DNA from: Clostridia bacterium
GTDB taxonomy: Bacteria; Bacillota; Clostridia; Oscillospirales; Acutalibacteraceae
Assembly: GCA_900767015.1 (NCBI GenBank)
Contig: CAAFXQ010000243.1
Coordinates: 1 to 7,087 of the forward strand
Length of the DNA stretch: 7,087 bases
Direction: 5' to 3'
Positions 1 through 5,972 of this stretch are shown here, in pieces; the first letter of the stretch is position 1, and every line of letters begins with the position of its first letter. A model generated the notes under the pieces. It was not told the DNA's origin. It made no database searches and saw nothing but the letters and a program-made list of their open reading frames with translations. The position numbers and the translations under genes were made by a program.

Positions 1-133
1 CACGGCTGAGTCCGAGCTGCTTGCCCCGCTTCAAAGCCTTAATAAGGAAGAACAGCGACTGTGCCGTTACAAAAATGACGACGCCGATAACAAGCATCAG
101 CATAAAGCCGTCTGATTTAAAATCATTTAACAT
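1..133 (-). CDS. DUF5058 family membrane protein, N-terminal fragment
   Basis: The first 44 codons of a minus-strand gene run off the left edge of the window. The ATG (133-131) is preceded by a purine-rich GGAGAGAGG ribosome binding site. The peptide starts MLNDFKSDGFMLML and has one clear hydrophobic segment at about residues 9-30. A basic stretch, IKALKRGKQLGLSR, follows it. A short polar N-terminus, then a helix ending in AQSLFFL, then a K-RGK-LG motif is how I remember DUF5058 integral membrane proteins of Clostridia beginning. The family has no established function; it is thought to be a multi-pass membrane protein, possibly a transporter. The gene is transcribed away from ktrB and has its own promoter at 163-192. 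The family call rests on this short N-terminus only and could be wrong. That the fragment is a real gene is well supported by its start, ribosome binding site and promoter. Confidence 0.7.
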   Translation of the reverse strand, partial: MLNDFKSDGFMLMLVIGVVIFVTAQSLFFLIKALKRGKQLGLSR

Positions 134-162
134 AAAAACCTCTCTCCTCATTCTTTTTGTTA

Positions 163-192
163 ATGATATCATTTATCTGCCTGTCCCGTCAA
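163..192 (-). promoter_or_regulatory. Sigma-A promoter for the DUF5058 gene
   Basis: On the minus strand, TTGACG (192-187) is followed by an 18-base spacer and TATCAT (168-163). A TGA sits directly before the -10, which makes it an extended -10 element. The -10 ends about 30 bases upstream of the ATG at 133, leaving room for the ribosome binding site. Confidence 0.7.
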
Positions 193-213
193 GGTTTTCG
201 TATAATAAAAGAC

Positions 214-242
214 TTTAAAAGTGTGAAAAGTTATGATATAAT
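214..242 (+). promoter_or_regulatory. Extended -10 promoter for ktrB
   Basis: A perfect TATAAT (237-242) is preceded by TGA (234-236), giving a consensus extended -10. The best -35 is a weak TTTAAA (214-219) at 17-base spacing. The start codon at 267 is 24 bases beyond the -10, with GGAGG at 254-258 between them, so the 5' leader should be very short. The -35 lies in a small palindrome, ACTTT-A-AAAGT (212-222). No riboswitch, such as a c-di-AMP switch, fits in this gap. Confidence 0.7.
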
Positions 243-266
243 AAAAAACAATCGGAGGAAAATCAT

Positions 267-1625
267 ATGGAAAATCTCAAACAAAAATCTTCCCGGGCTT
301 TGCGTCCGGCCACCGTTATCGCTTTAAGCTTTTTGGCTTTGATTCTTATCGGTTCCTTTCTTTTCACACTGCCGTTCATGACCCGGGACGGTAAGGGACT
401 TTCGTTTTTTACGGGTCTTTTCACCGCAACCTCGAGTGTCTGTGTTACGGGACTTACCGTAATCGACCCTGCCGTCACACTTTCCCGATACGGTCAGGTA
501 CTGCTGGCTGTGCTTATCGAAATCGGCGGCATCAGCATGGTCACCTTTGCGACCTTCCTGCTTTTCACTTTCCGGAAACGAAGCGGCTTCAAAAGTATCC
601 GCCTTGCGCAGGAATATACGAACCTCGATGCGCTGTCTCAGGTCAAATCCCTTGTCAGAACCATTGTCACCACCGCTTTTTTCTGTCAGCTTGCCGGCGC
701 ACTTCTTCTTTGCATACGATTCGTTCCGAAGCTCGGCCCGAAAGGCATCTGGGTTTCGGTCTTTACGGCGATTTCCGCTTACTGCAACGCCGGCTTTGAC
801 CTTTTCGGAATTGAAAAAGAATACGGCTCTCTGATTAACTACAACGGCGACCCGCTTGTCATGTATGTCGTAATGGCTCTCATTATTACGGGCGGCATCG
901 GCTTTTATGTGTTTTACGACCTGATTCATTTTCGGAAAACCCGGCATATTTCTCTTCATACAAAGGTCGTTGCCGCAACCAGCCTCATTCTGATTCTTGT
1001 CGGCTTTGTCAGCGTGCTTCTCTTTGAACATTCCAATCCGCTGACGCTCGGAAAGCTTTCGGCAGGAGAAAAGTTTACCGCCGCCCTCTTTCAGTCGGTC
1101 ACAACAAGAACAGCCGGTTTTTGCTCGGTGGACATCGCCTGCTTGCACGATGTCACCAAAATCATCATGATGTTCCTGATGTTTATCGGTGCCGGAAGCG
1201 GTACAACCGGCGGCGGAATCAAGGTCACCACCTTTGCGGTTATCGCCATGACGGTCGTGTCCGTTATCAAAAACAGAGGTGACACCGTCATCTTCGGCAA
1301 GAAAGTGGATAAAAAAGTCGTATACAAATCCATGACAATCGCCATGCTCGGTCTTGTCGGTATTTTTATTGCGGTCTGCTTCATTCTGATCGACCTGCCC
1401 GACGCCAACGGTATCGACGTATTCTTCGAGGGTGTGTCCGCCTTTGCAACTGTCGGCCTTTCAAGCGGAATCACGGCTCAGGTCGGAAAAATCGGGCTTT
1501 CCGCTCTCATCGCCCTGATGTTTATCGGAAGACTCGGACCGATCTGCTTTATCGCCGCATTGAACGTCCGGGAGGAAAAGTCCCGGTCAACCGTCCTGCC
1601 CGAGGGAAAGATTATGGTCGGATAA
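267..1625 (+). CDS. ktrB: TrkH/KtrB-type potassium uptake channel subunit
   Basis: This 452-residue integral membrane protein is the K+-translocating subunit of a Trk/Ktr system. It has the four membrane-pore-membrane repeats of the family. The pore motifs are TSSVCVTGLTVID (55-67, Gly62), SAYCNAGFD (170-178, Gly176), TTRTAGFCSVD (279-289, Gly284) and SAFATVGLSSG (391-401, Gly397). All four filter glycines are present, as expected for K+ selectivity. The glycine-rich intramembrane gate loop, GAGSGTTGGGIK, is at 308-319, and the conserved arginine of the last helix is R422 in FIGRLGP. The length matches KtrB (about 445-455) better than proteobacterial TrkH (about 485). The ATG has GGAGG eight bases upstream. 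The cytoplasmic RCK partner (KtrA/TrkA) is not in the window and is presumably encoded elsewhere. The gene is monocistronic, with its own promoter and terminator. The family call is secure; KtrB versus TrkH naming is less so. Confidence 0.93.
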   Translation: MENLKQKSSRALRPATVIALSFLALILIGSFLFTLPFMTRDGKGLSFFTGLFTATSSVCVTGLTVIDPAVTLSRYGQVLLAVLIEIGGISMVTFATFLLFTFRKRSGFKSIRLAQEYTNLDALSQVKSLVRTIVTTAFFCQLAGALLLCIRFVPKLGPKGIWVSVFTAISAYCNAGFDLFGIEKEYGSLINYNGDPLVMYVVMALIITGGIGFYVFYDLIHFRKTRHISLHTKVVAATSLILILVGFVSVLLFEHSNPLTLGKLSAGEKFTAALFQSVTTRTAGFCSVDIACLHDVTKIIMMFLMFIGAGSGTTGGGIKVTTFAVIAMTVVSVIKNRGDTVIFGKKVDKKVVYKSMTIAMLGLVGIFIAVCFILIDLPDANGIDVFFEGVSAFATVGLSSGITAQVGKIGLSALIALMFIGRLGPICFIAALNVREEKSRSTVLPEGKIMVG

Positions 1626-1640
1626 ACAATAAAAACAGAA

Positions 1641-1675
1641 AAGTGGCTGTTCAATCCGGACAGCCACTTCTTTTT
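1641..1675 (+). terminator. Intrinsic terminator of ktrB
   Basis: A perfect 10-base-pair stem pairs AAGTGGCTGT (1641-1650) with ACAGCCACTT (1660-1669) around a 9-base loop. A C and a run of five T follow (1671-1675). It starts 16 bases after the ktrB stop codon. Its T run directly abuts the left end of the 164-base palindrome. Confidence 0.9.
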
Positions 1676-1839
1676 AGGCGACCTCTAAATACTCAAGGCG
1701 TTTGGCATAGTGCACAAATGATGTCGGATTTTAGGCAAAATGAAGCAGGAATACTTTATGTATTTCAAGGATTTTTAACGACAAAGACGGCATTAGTTGT
1801 GTGCTATGACGAATGCCGGGATGTTTTTAGAGGTTGCCT
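1676..1839 (+). repeat. 164-base imperfect palindrome (MITE-like or structured RNA)
   Basis: The ends are inverted repeats: AGGCGACCTCTAAA (1676-1689) pairs with TTTAGAGGTTGCCT (1826-1839), 13 Watson-Crick pairs and one G·T out of 14. After a short irregular part, 1697-1726 pairs with 1788-1817: 22 Watson-Crick pairs, 6 G·U and 2 mismatches. The tip is a 7-pair hairpin, 1748-1754 with 1760-1766, with loop TTTAT. The whole element can fold into one long rod. In the well-aligned parts, every non-Watson-Crick pair is either G·U on the plus-strand RNA or a purine-purine mismatch, with no A·C. It lies between convergent genes, touching the ktrB terminator on one side and the stop codon of the solute-binding protein gene on the other. 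Candidate identities are a non-autonomous palindromic element (MITE-like) or a structured RNA. I recognise no known family, and I see no clear target-site duplication and no second copy in the window. Confidence 0.75.
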
Positions 1840-3468
1840 TTATTTTTTAACGGCATTTTTAAAATACATCGTATCTCCGGCGGGCGTAAAAACGATCCCC
1901 TCTACCCCTTTTGCCAAACCGATATAAACATCGGTATCGCACACCGGTACAACAACCGCACAGGAGATGAGATACGCTTCCGCTTCCTGAATGGCTTCGA
2001 CGGCCTGTTCTTCTGTCCGGCTCAGCTTGATTTTTTTGACGATATTGTCGTACTGCCTTTCATGAAGCCCCACTATATTCTCTCTTGAAAACGACGTATA
2101 CCGGTAAACGGCGCTGAAAGCCGTTGAGTCAAGATAACGAAGATTATAAAGGGCAAGCTGATAATCGCCCTTCTGAATCCGGCTTGAAAGCTCCGGGCTG
2201 TCGACGGCTTCCACCGATATGTTAAAGCTTACGCCAAAAAGAGACTGCCATGTCTGCATAACCGTCCGAACCGCATTTTCATATTCAGTCGAGCAAAGGA
2301 TAACCAGTTCGACGTCGTCAGCCTCGAGCGCTTCCAGCCCCGATTTCAGATACGCTTTGGCCGCTTTCTCATCGGAGGACAGATCAAAAACCGCCGCTTT
2401 CTTCCGGTATTCCTCGTCGCCGTACCGAAGCGCACCCGGAATCACACCGGAGGCGGAAGCAAGACCGGTAAGCTCAAGAATCGGCTGTTTGTTAAAGGAA
2501 AGACTGATTGCCCGCCTGATGTCCATGTTCGAAAGCGTTTCGTCTTTGCAGTTAAAAAGCAATGATAGCTCTCCGCTTAAAAACGGCTTTACAGTAATAC
2601 CCTTTTTGCGGCTGAGTTCATCTGCCTGAGAAGCCGTGAGCAAGGAGGCCTCATAGGTTCCGTCCTTGACTTTTTTCGCTCTTGTTTCCTGCTCGCTGTT
2701 TATCGTAAAGTAAATCGAAGCGGGCTTTACGGAAGAAGCCGCATGATAGTCCTCGTTCTTTTTCGTGATAATGGCTGTATCGGTGACGGTACTGATATAA
2801 AACGGTCCGTTGTATATCAGGTATTGCGTGGAAAGCCCGTACCGTCCGCCCGTTTTTTCAAAAAACGCTTCATCACACGGCATACACGCCGGCGAAAGCA
2901 GTGTATAGAGGAAATCGGGGTCGGGTCTTTCAAGCGTTATCGAAAGCGTAAACTCGTCAATCGCCCTGACAGCAAGCCTGTCGGACGAAAGCTTTCCCGC
3001 ATACACCTTTTCGGCGTTTTCAATACAAAACAGCGCATGGGCATACGGAGACTTGGTTTCCGGCTGAAGAGCACGCCGGAAGCCGAAAACAAAATCGTCC
3101 GCCGTAATCGTATAGTCGAAGGTTTTCTCATAATTCTCGCCGATCGTTTTTCCCGCATCAGACGTGACTCGCCATTTTGCGTCCTTTCTCAGATAAAAAG
3201 TATAAGTCAGTCGGTTGGCGGACACATCGTAGTTTTCGGCGGCGGCCGGAACGATATTGCCGCTTTCGTCAAGCCCCACAAGCCCCTCAAAGCAGTTGGC
3301 AATGATGTTTCTTGCACCGATTTCGGAAACGATCTGCGGATCAAGATACTGGGGGGCGGTATCAATCGGCGTAATAAGCTGCTTCCCTGTTCCGTCGGAC
3401 GAGCAGGACGCCAAAGGCAGTAAAATCAGTACAATGCAAACAAAAACGCTGATAAGCCGTTTTAACAT
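1840..3468 (-). CDS. ABC transporter solute-binding lipoprotein, family 5 (OppA/DppA-like)
   Basis: This 542-residue extracytoplasmic lipoprotein belongs to the family 5 solute-binding proteins, which usually deliver oligopeptides, but sometimes nickel or sugars, to an ABC permease. Residues 1-22 form a lipoprotein signal: MLKR, a hydrophobic core, and lipobox LASC with Cys22 as the predicted acylation site. Family hallmarks are YLDPQ (41-45), FEGLVGLDESGNIVPAAAE (60-78), LTYTFYLRKDAKW (87-99), ITADDFVFGFRRAL (121-134), YNGPFYI (219-225) and DIRRAISLSFNKQPI (316-330). The end (GIVFTPAGDTMYFKNAV) is typical, so the gene is complete. The reading frame stays open upstream to an ATG at 3615. That longer start would bury the signal peptide and overlap the rmuC promoter, so I chose 3468. 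Its ribosome binding site is weak and a hairpin lies just upstream. No permease or ATPase gene is adjacent. The ligand cannot be told from sequence. Confidence 0.9.
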   Translation of the reverse strand: MLKRLISVFVCIVLILLPLASCSSDGTGKQLITPIDTAPQYLDPQIVSEIGARNIIANCFEGLVGLDESGNIVPAAAENYDVSANRLTYTFYLRKDAKWRVTSDAGKTIGENYEKTFDYTITADDFVFGFRRALQPETKSPYAHALFCIENAEKVYAGKLSSDRLAVRAIDEFTLSITLERPDPDFLYTLLSPACMPCDEAFFEKTGGRYGLSTQYLIYNGPFYISTVTDTAIITKKNEDYHAASSVKPASIYFTINSEQETRAKKVKDGTYEASLLTASQADELSRKKGITVKPFLSGELSLLFNCKDETLSNMDIRRAISLSFNKQPILELTGLASASGVIPGALRYGDEEYRKKAAVFDLSSDEKAAKAYLKSGLEALEADDVELVILCSTEYENAVRTVMQTWQSLFGVSFNISVEAVDSPELSSRIQKGDYQLALYNLRYLDSTAFSAVYRYTSFSRENIVGLHERQYDNIVKKIKLSRTEEQAVEAIQEAEAYLISCAVVVPVCDTDVYIGLAKGVEGIVFTPAGDTMYFKNAVKK

Positions 3469-3478
3469 AGTCTTTACG

Positions 3479-3494
3479 GGCAGCCGAAGCCGCC
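3479..3494 (-). promoter_or_regulatory. UUCG-tetraloop hairpin in the leader of the solute-binding protein gene
   Basis: On the minus strand GGCGGC-TTCG-GCTGCC forms a 6-base-pair stem (one G·U) closed by the very stable C(UUCG)G tetraloop. It ends 10 bases before the ATG at 3468. The only good Shine-Dalgarno-like sequence, AAAGGA (3504-3499), lies on the far side of it, 30 bases from the ATG. Only a poor AAAG lies close to the start. I found no convincing promoter for this gene in 3469-3628. A role in start-site access is inference. Confidence 0.45.
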
Positions 3495-3572
3495 TTGTTC
3501 CTTTCGTTTTATTCAGGCCGTGCAAAGAACAGAAAACAACCGTTTCTGCGGAAGTTTTCCTGTTTAAAATCC

Positions 3573-3601
3573 TGTATATCGGACTTAAAATATGATATAA
3601 T
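3573..3601 (+). promoter_or_regulatory. Extended -10 promoter for rmuC
   Basis: TATAAT (3596-3601) is preceded by TGA (3593-3595). The 11-base string TATGATATAAT (3591-3601) is identical to the one in the ktrB promoter. The -35 position at 17-base spacing reads TGTATA (3573-3578), a poor match, so the promoter would depend on the extended -10. AGGAGG (3616-3621) and the ATG at 3629 follow. Confidence 0.65.
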
Positions 3602-3607
3602 GTCCGA
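3579..3607. repeat. Inverted repeat spanning the rmuC -10, possible operator
   Basis: TCGGAC (3579-3584) and GTCCGA (3602-3607) are perfect 6-base arms around a 17-base spacer that holds the extended -10. The inner part is also partly symmetric: over the 25 bases 3581-3605, 16 positions match the reverse complement. The placement would suit a repressor site controlling rmuC or the divergent gene, but AT-rich promoters give such symmetry by chance fairly often. Confidence 0.35.
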
Positions 3608-3628
3608 AAAGACATAGGAGGATAAAAA

Positions 3629-4945
3629 ATGAATTACGAATTGCTGAGCCTTATCCTATCGGGTATCGTTTTTCTGCTTCTTATTATATGCGTAATCTTC
3701 GTGATTTTATTGCTAAAGTCGAAAAACGGAAAAGATTACGGTCAAAATCAAGCCTTGGCGGACGAAATCAAAAAGAACACCGATTCCGCCGTGCTTTCCT
3801 TGAGTCAGCAGATAGACCGTCAGTTTTCTCAAAGCCGGCTTGAAAACTCGCAGAATCAAAGCACACAGCGGCAGGAGATCAGCGCCGCTATTCATCAGAT
3901 GAGTCAGAAAATCGAAAAAACCGCAAGGGACAATTATGAGTTTAACGAAAAAGCCACCATGGCGATTGCACAAAGTCTTGAAAAAATCAGAACGGGAAAC
4001 GAAAAAAGTCTTGAAAGTATCCGGAACACGGTTGATGAAAAACTCAACGAAACCCTGACCACACGGCTTAATGCCTCATTCCGCTCGGTCAGCGAACAGC
4101 TTGAAAACGTCTATAAATCGTTGGGAGAAATGAAAGTCCTTTCCGGAAACGTCACCCAGAACGTCAATGCGCTCAACCGGGTTCTGACCAACGTCAAAAC
4201 AAGAGGCACCTGGGCGGAGGTTCAGCTTGACACGATTCTTTCCGGAACGATTCCCGGTATGTACGAGAAAAATGTTATGCCCAACAAGGCAAGCCGTGAC
4301 ATCGTGGAGTTTGCGGTAAAAATACCGTCGGGCGAAAACAGCGGTGACTTTACGCTTTTGCCGATTGACTCCAAGTTCCCGGTTGAAGATTACATACGGC
4401 TTTGCAAGGCGACGGACGAAGGCAACGAAGCGGCGGCCGCTGCGGCAAGAAAAGCACTCGAAAACCGGATTCTTGCGCAGGCAAAGGAAATCAGCAAATA
4501 CATAAACGAGCCGGAAACCACTCCCTTCGCCATCATGTATCTTGCGACCGAAAGCTTATATAACGAAGCGCTTTCGTCCGAAAACGCCGTTGCCGAAAAA
4601 TGCCAGACGCAATATAACGTCCTGATTGCCGGTCCGTCCACGATAACGGCGCTTCTGACCTCCTTGTCCGTCGGCTTCAAGGCGGTCGCCGTAAACGAAA
4701 AAGCAAAACAGGTCCGGGATCTTCTCGCCGCAGCAAGAATGCAATACGATAAATTCGGTATTCTTCTTGATCGGGCACGCAAAAAAATCAGCGAAGCCGG
4801 AAAAAGCCTTGACGATGCGCAAAGCCGCAACGGAATCATTCAAAAGAAGCTGAAAACCGCCGGCGAAATTGAGCCGAAAGAGGCCGACCGGATTCTCGGA
4901 CTTGCAGAAGACGAAACCGACGACGCTTTGAAGCTGAATATATAG
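3629..4945 (+). CDS. rmuC: DNA recombination protein RmuC homologue
   Basis: This 438-residue protein has the standard RmuC layout. An N-terminal membrane anchor (about residues 6-29) is followed by a long Gln/Glu/Lys-rich coiled-coil region (about 40-185) and then the RmuC domain (about 185-410). Family motifs are RGTWAEVQLDTIL (192-204), LPIDSKFPVEDY (244-255), TPFAIMYLATESLYNEAL (298-315) and IAGPSTITALLTSL (333-346). RmuC was named in E. coli for limiting inversion at short inverted repeats, and its domain is distantly related to restriction-type nucleases; its biochemical role is still poorly defined. The ATG has AGGAGG seven bases upstream. The gene is monocistronic, with its own promoter and terminator. 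An alanine run around residues 268-273 comes from a GC-rich GCGGCGGCCGCTGCGGC stretch and looks like harmless low complexity. The length is normal for the family and nothing appears broken. Confidence 0.95.
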   Translation: MNYELLSLILSGIVFLLLIICVIFVILLLKSKNGKDYGQNQALADEIKKNTDSAVLSLSQQIDRQFSQSRLENSQNQSTQRQEISAAIHQMSQKIEKTARDNYEFNEKATMAIAQSLEKIRTGNEKSLESIRNTVDEKLNETLTTRLNASFRSVSEQLENVYKSLGEMKVLSGNVTQNVNALNRVLTNVKTRGTWAEVQLDTILSGTIPGMYEKNVMPNKASRDIVEFAVKIPSGENSGDFTLLPIDSKFPVEDYIRLCKATDEGNEAAAAAARKALENRILAQAKEISKYINEPETTPFAIMYLATESLYNEALSSENAVAEKCQTQYNVLIAGPSTITALLTSLSVGFKAVAVNEKAKQVRDLLAAARMQYDKFGILLDRARKKISEAGKSLDDAQSRNGIIQKKLKTAGEIEPKEADRILGLAEDETDDALKLNI

Positions 4946-4955
4946 CCTAAAAAAA

Positions 4956-4992
4956 ACAGGTGATTCAAAAACCGAATCACCTGTATATTTTT
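4956..4992. terminator. Bidirectional intrinsic terminator between rmuC and the DUF4430 gene
   Basis: A perfect 11-base-pair stem pairs ACAGGTGATTC (4956-4966) with GAATCACCTGT (4974-4984) around a 7-base loop. A T-rich tail (4986-4992) follows on the plus strand, and an A8 run (4949-4956) precedes it, which reads as U8 on the minus strand. It can therefore end rmuC, whose stop is 10 bases before the stem, and the convergent DUF4430 gene. Confidence 0.9.
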
Positions 4993-5004
4993 GTTTAAGA
5001 TCTA

Positions 5005-5850
5005 TTAAAAATCACCCTTGATATCTTTGAACGCCTGAACGATTTCCTTGATAAACTGAATGATCTGCTCAATAAAGGATTTCATTTGATAGATCACATT
5101 GACAGCGGGATTTTCCGACTTATCCCCTACAATATTGGTTACGTTGATCGTATAGTCAGGCGCAAAACGCAACACAAGCGGCATTCCCGAATCATCGGTT
5201 TTGATAATCTGAACCGAATGCTCACCCTTCGTTAAAAACGACTTGTCAATACAAACGAGTCCGTTTTCGTCGGGATACAGGTCAACGGATCCGCCGCCTT
5301 CAAGTCCCCATTCCAATACATAACCGGTAATGACACTTTCAACTTCATGAGGCATTCCGTCTTCATCATAAACGGTATCGGTGCTCCTGAACGACAGATA
5401 ACCGGCGCCGAGCATGGAGGTATCGGCAACGGGATACTGCATTCCCTTTCCGTACGGATCGCCGTAATAAAGAACGATCTTTGCTCCGGATTTTACTATG
5501 TACTTATCCATGCTGACATCGGGATCGACTCCGTTTACCCGGTAATTCCAACCGTCGTAGCCACCGAAGGTCTTTTCTTTTTCACCGTTGACGGCGGTAA
5601 CGTAGGCTCCGTATGCGCCGTTTATAATGGTTACTTTGATTTTACTGCTGACGCTGTCTGCTTTCTTGATAACGTCAAGAACGGACGAGCCCGCCGGAAC
5701 CGTTACGTTGCCGTAAGCGAGTGTATCGCTGATGCCTTCAACTCTGACATTGACCTTGATGTCGCTTGCGGCCGAAGCAAAAGCACAGCAGGTACACATC
5801 AGCATGACAAGAGCCAAAATCAACGAAACAGATTTTTTTAATGCTTTCAT
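5005..5850 (-). CDS. Secreted DUF4430 protein, possible corrinoid-binding partner of the ECF transporter
   Basis: The product is 281 residues. Residues 1-27 are a signal peptide with a long hydrophobic core and probable cleavage after CAFASA; the cysteines at 20-22 do not form a lipobox. Residues about 31-131 are a DUF4430 domain, shown by VTVPAGSSVLDVI (49-61), FGGYDGWNYRVNGV (95-108) and the closing SGAKIVLYYGDP (121-132). DUF4430 resembles the C-terminal domain of animal intrinsic factor and transcobalamin. Residues about 145-240 look like a second beta-rich, Ig-like domain. Residues 250-281 form an amphipathic helix rich in I, F, K and E. The start at 5850 is preferred because AAAGGA (5864-5859) is 8 bases upstream; ATGs further up overlap this site or lack one. 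The gene has its own promoter and lies downstream of an S component and ATPase on the same strand. A corrinoid ligand is inference from these two facts. Confidence 0.85.
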   Translation of the reverse strand: MKALKKSVSLILALVMLMCTCCAFASAASDIKVNVRVEGISDTLAYGNVTVPAGSSVLDVIKKADSVSSKIKVTIINGAYGAYVTAVNGEKEKTFGGYDGWNYRVNGVDPDVSMDKYIVKSGAKIVLYYGDPYGKGMQYPVADTSMLGAGYLSFRSTDTVYDEDGMPHEVESVITGYVLEWGLEGGGSVDLYPDENGLVCIDKSFLTKGEHSVQIIKTDDSGMPLVLRFAPDYTINVTNIVGDKSENPAVNVIYQMKSFIEQIIQFIKEIVQAFKDIKGDF

Positions 5851-5883
5851 AGGTATCATCCTTTCATAGAATATGTCCTCATC

Positions 5884-5912
5884 ATTATACTCAAAAAACG
5901 AGAAAGATTCAA
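5884..5912 (-). promoter_or_regulatory. Sigma-A promoter for the DUF4430 gene
   Basis: On the minus strand, TTGAAT (5912-5907) is followed by a 17-base spacer and a perfect TATAAT (5889-5884). The predicted leader is only about 25-30 bases. I see no riboswitch and no terminator between the S component stop (5973) and this promoter, so the gene could also be reached by read-through from the ECF genes. Confidence 0.8.
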
Positions 5913-5972
5913 GATATATCGGATATTTCGGCAATAGTAACAAATCCGAGCCACTATTTTTTAAAGCAATAT

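Noticed and set aside
201..206. Second TATAAT upstream of ktrB
   Set aside because: There is no extended -10 TG and no reasonable -35 at 16-18 bases, and the element at 237-242 is better placed and stronger.
324..1148. Long minus-strand open frame (274 codons) opposite ktrB
   Set aside because: It is the antisense of a well-supported channel gene. Its translation is highly charged with no recognisable fold, and I see no ribosome binding site at its start.
1643..1927. Plus-strand open frame (94 codons) through the terminator and palindrome
   Set aside because: It begins inside the terminator stem and runs into the antisense of the solute-binding protein gene. There is no ribosome binding site, and the structure of the region explains the sequence better as non-coding.
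2743..3423. Plus-strand open frame (226 codons) opposite the solute-binding protein gene
   Set aside because: It is antisense to a complete family 5 protein with all expected motifs. The product is Arg- and Lys-rich without family features, and there is no credible start.
3469..3615. Upstream extension of the solute-binding protein by 49 codons to an ATG at 3615
   Set aside because: It would bury a textbook lipoprotein signal peptide inside the protein and would overlap the rmuC promoter. It has no ribosome binding site for the longer start.
4430..4450. GC-rich palindromic stretch containing GCGGCCGC inside rmuC
   Set aside because: It encodes an alanine-rich segment in a conserved gene and is explained by codon composition.
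5856..5867. Three-codon leader frame (ATG AAA GGA TGA) just before the DUF4430 gene
   Set aside because: Its only ribosome-binding-like sequence lies at or upstream of the predicted transcription start, so it would not be translated from the local promoter. It is probably a by-product of the ribosome binding site.
5851..5943. Upstream extension of the DUF4430 protein to ATGs at 5859 or 5943
   Set aside because: The ATG at 5859 overlaps the ribosome binding site. The one at 5943 lies upstream of the -35 element of the gene's own promoter. The start at 5850 has correct spacing and a clean signal peptide.
5913..5972. Possible terminator after the S component
   Set aside because: Only a weak 5-base CGGAT/ATCCG pairing is visible, with no T run after it. 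It does not look like an intrinsic terminator.
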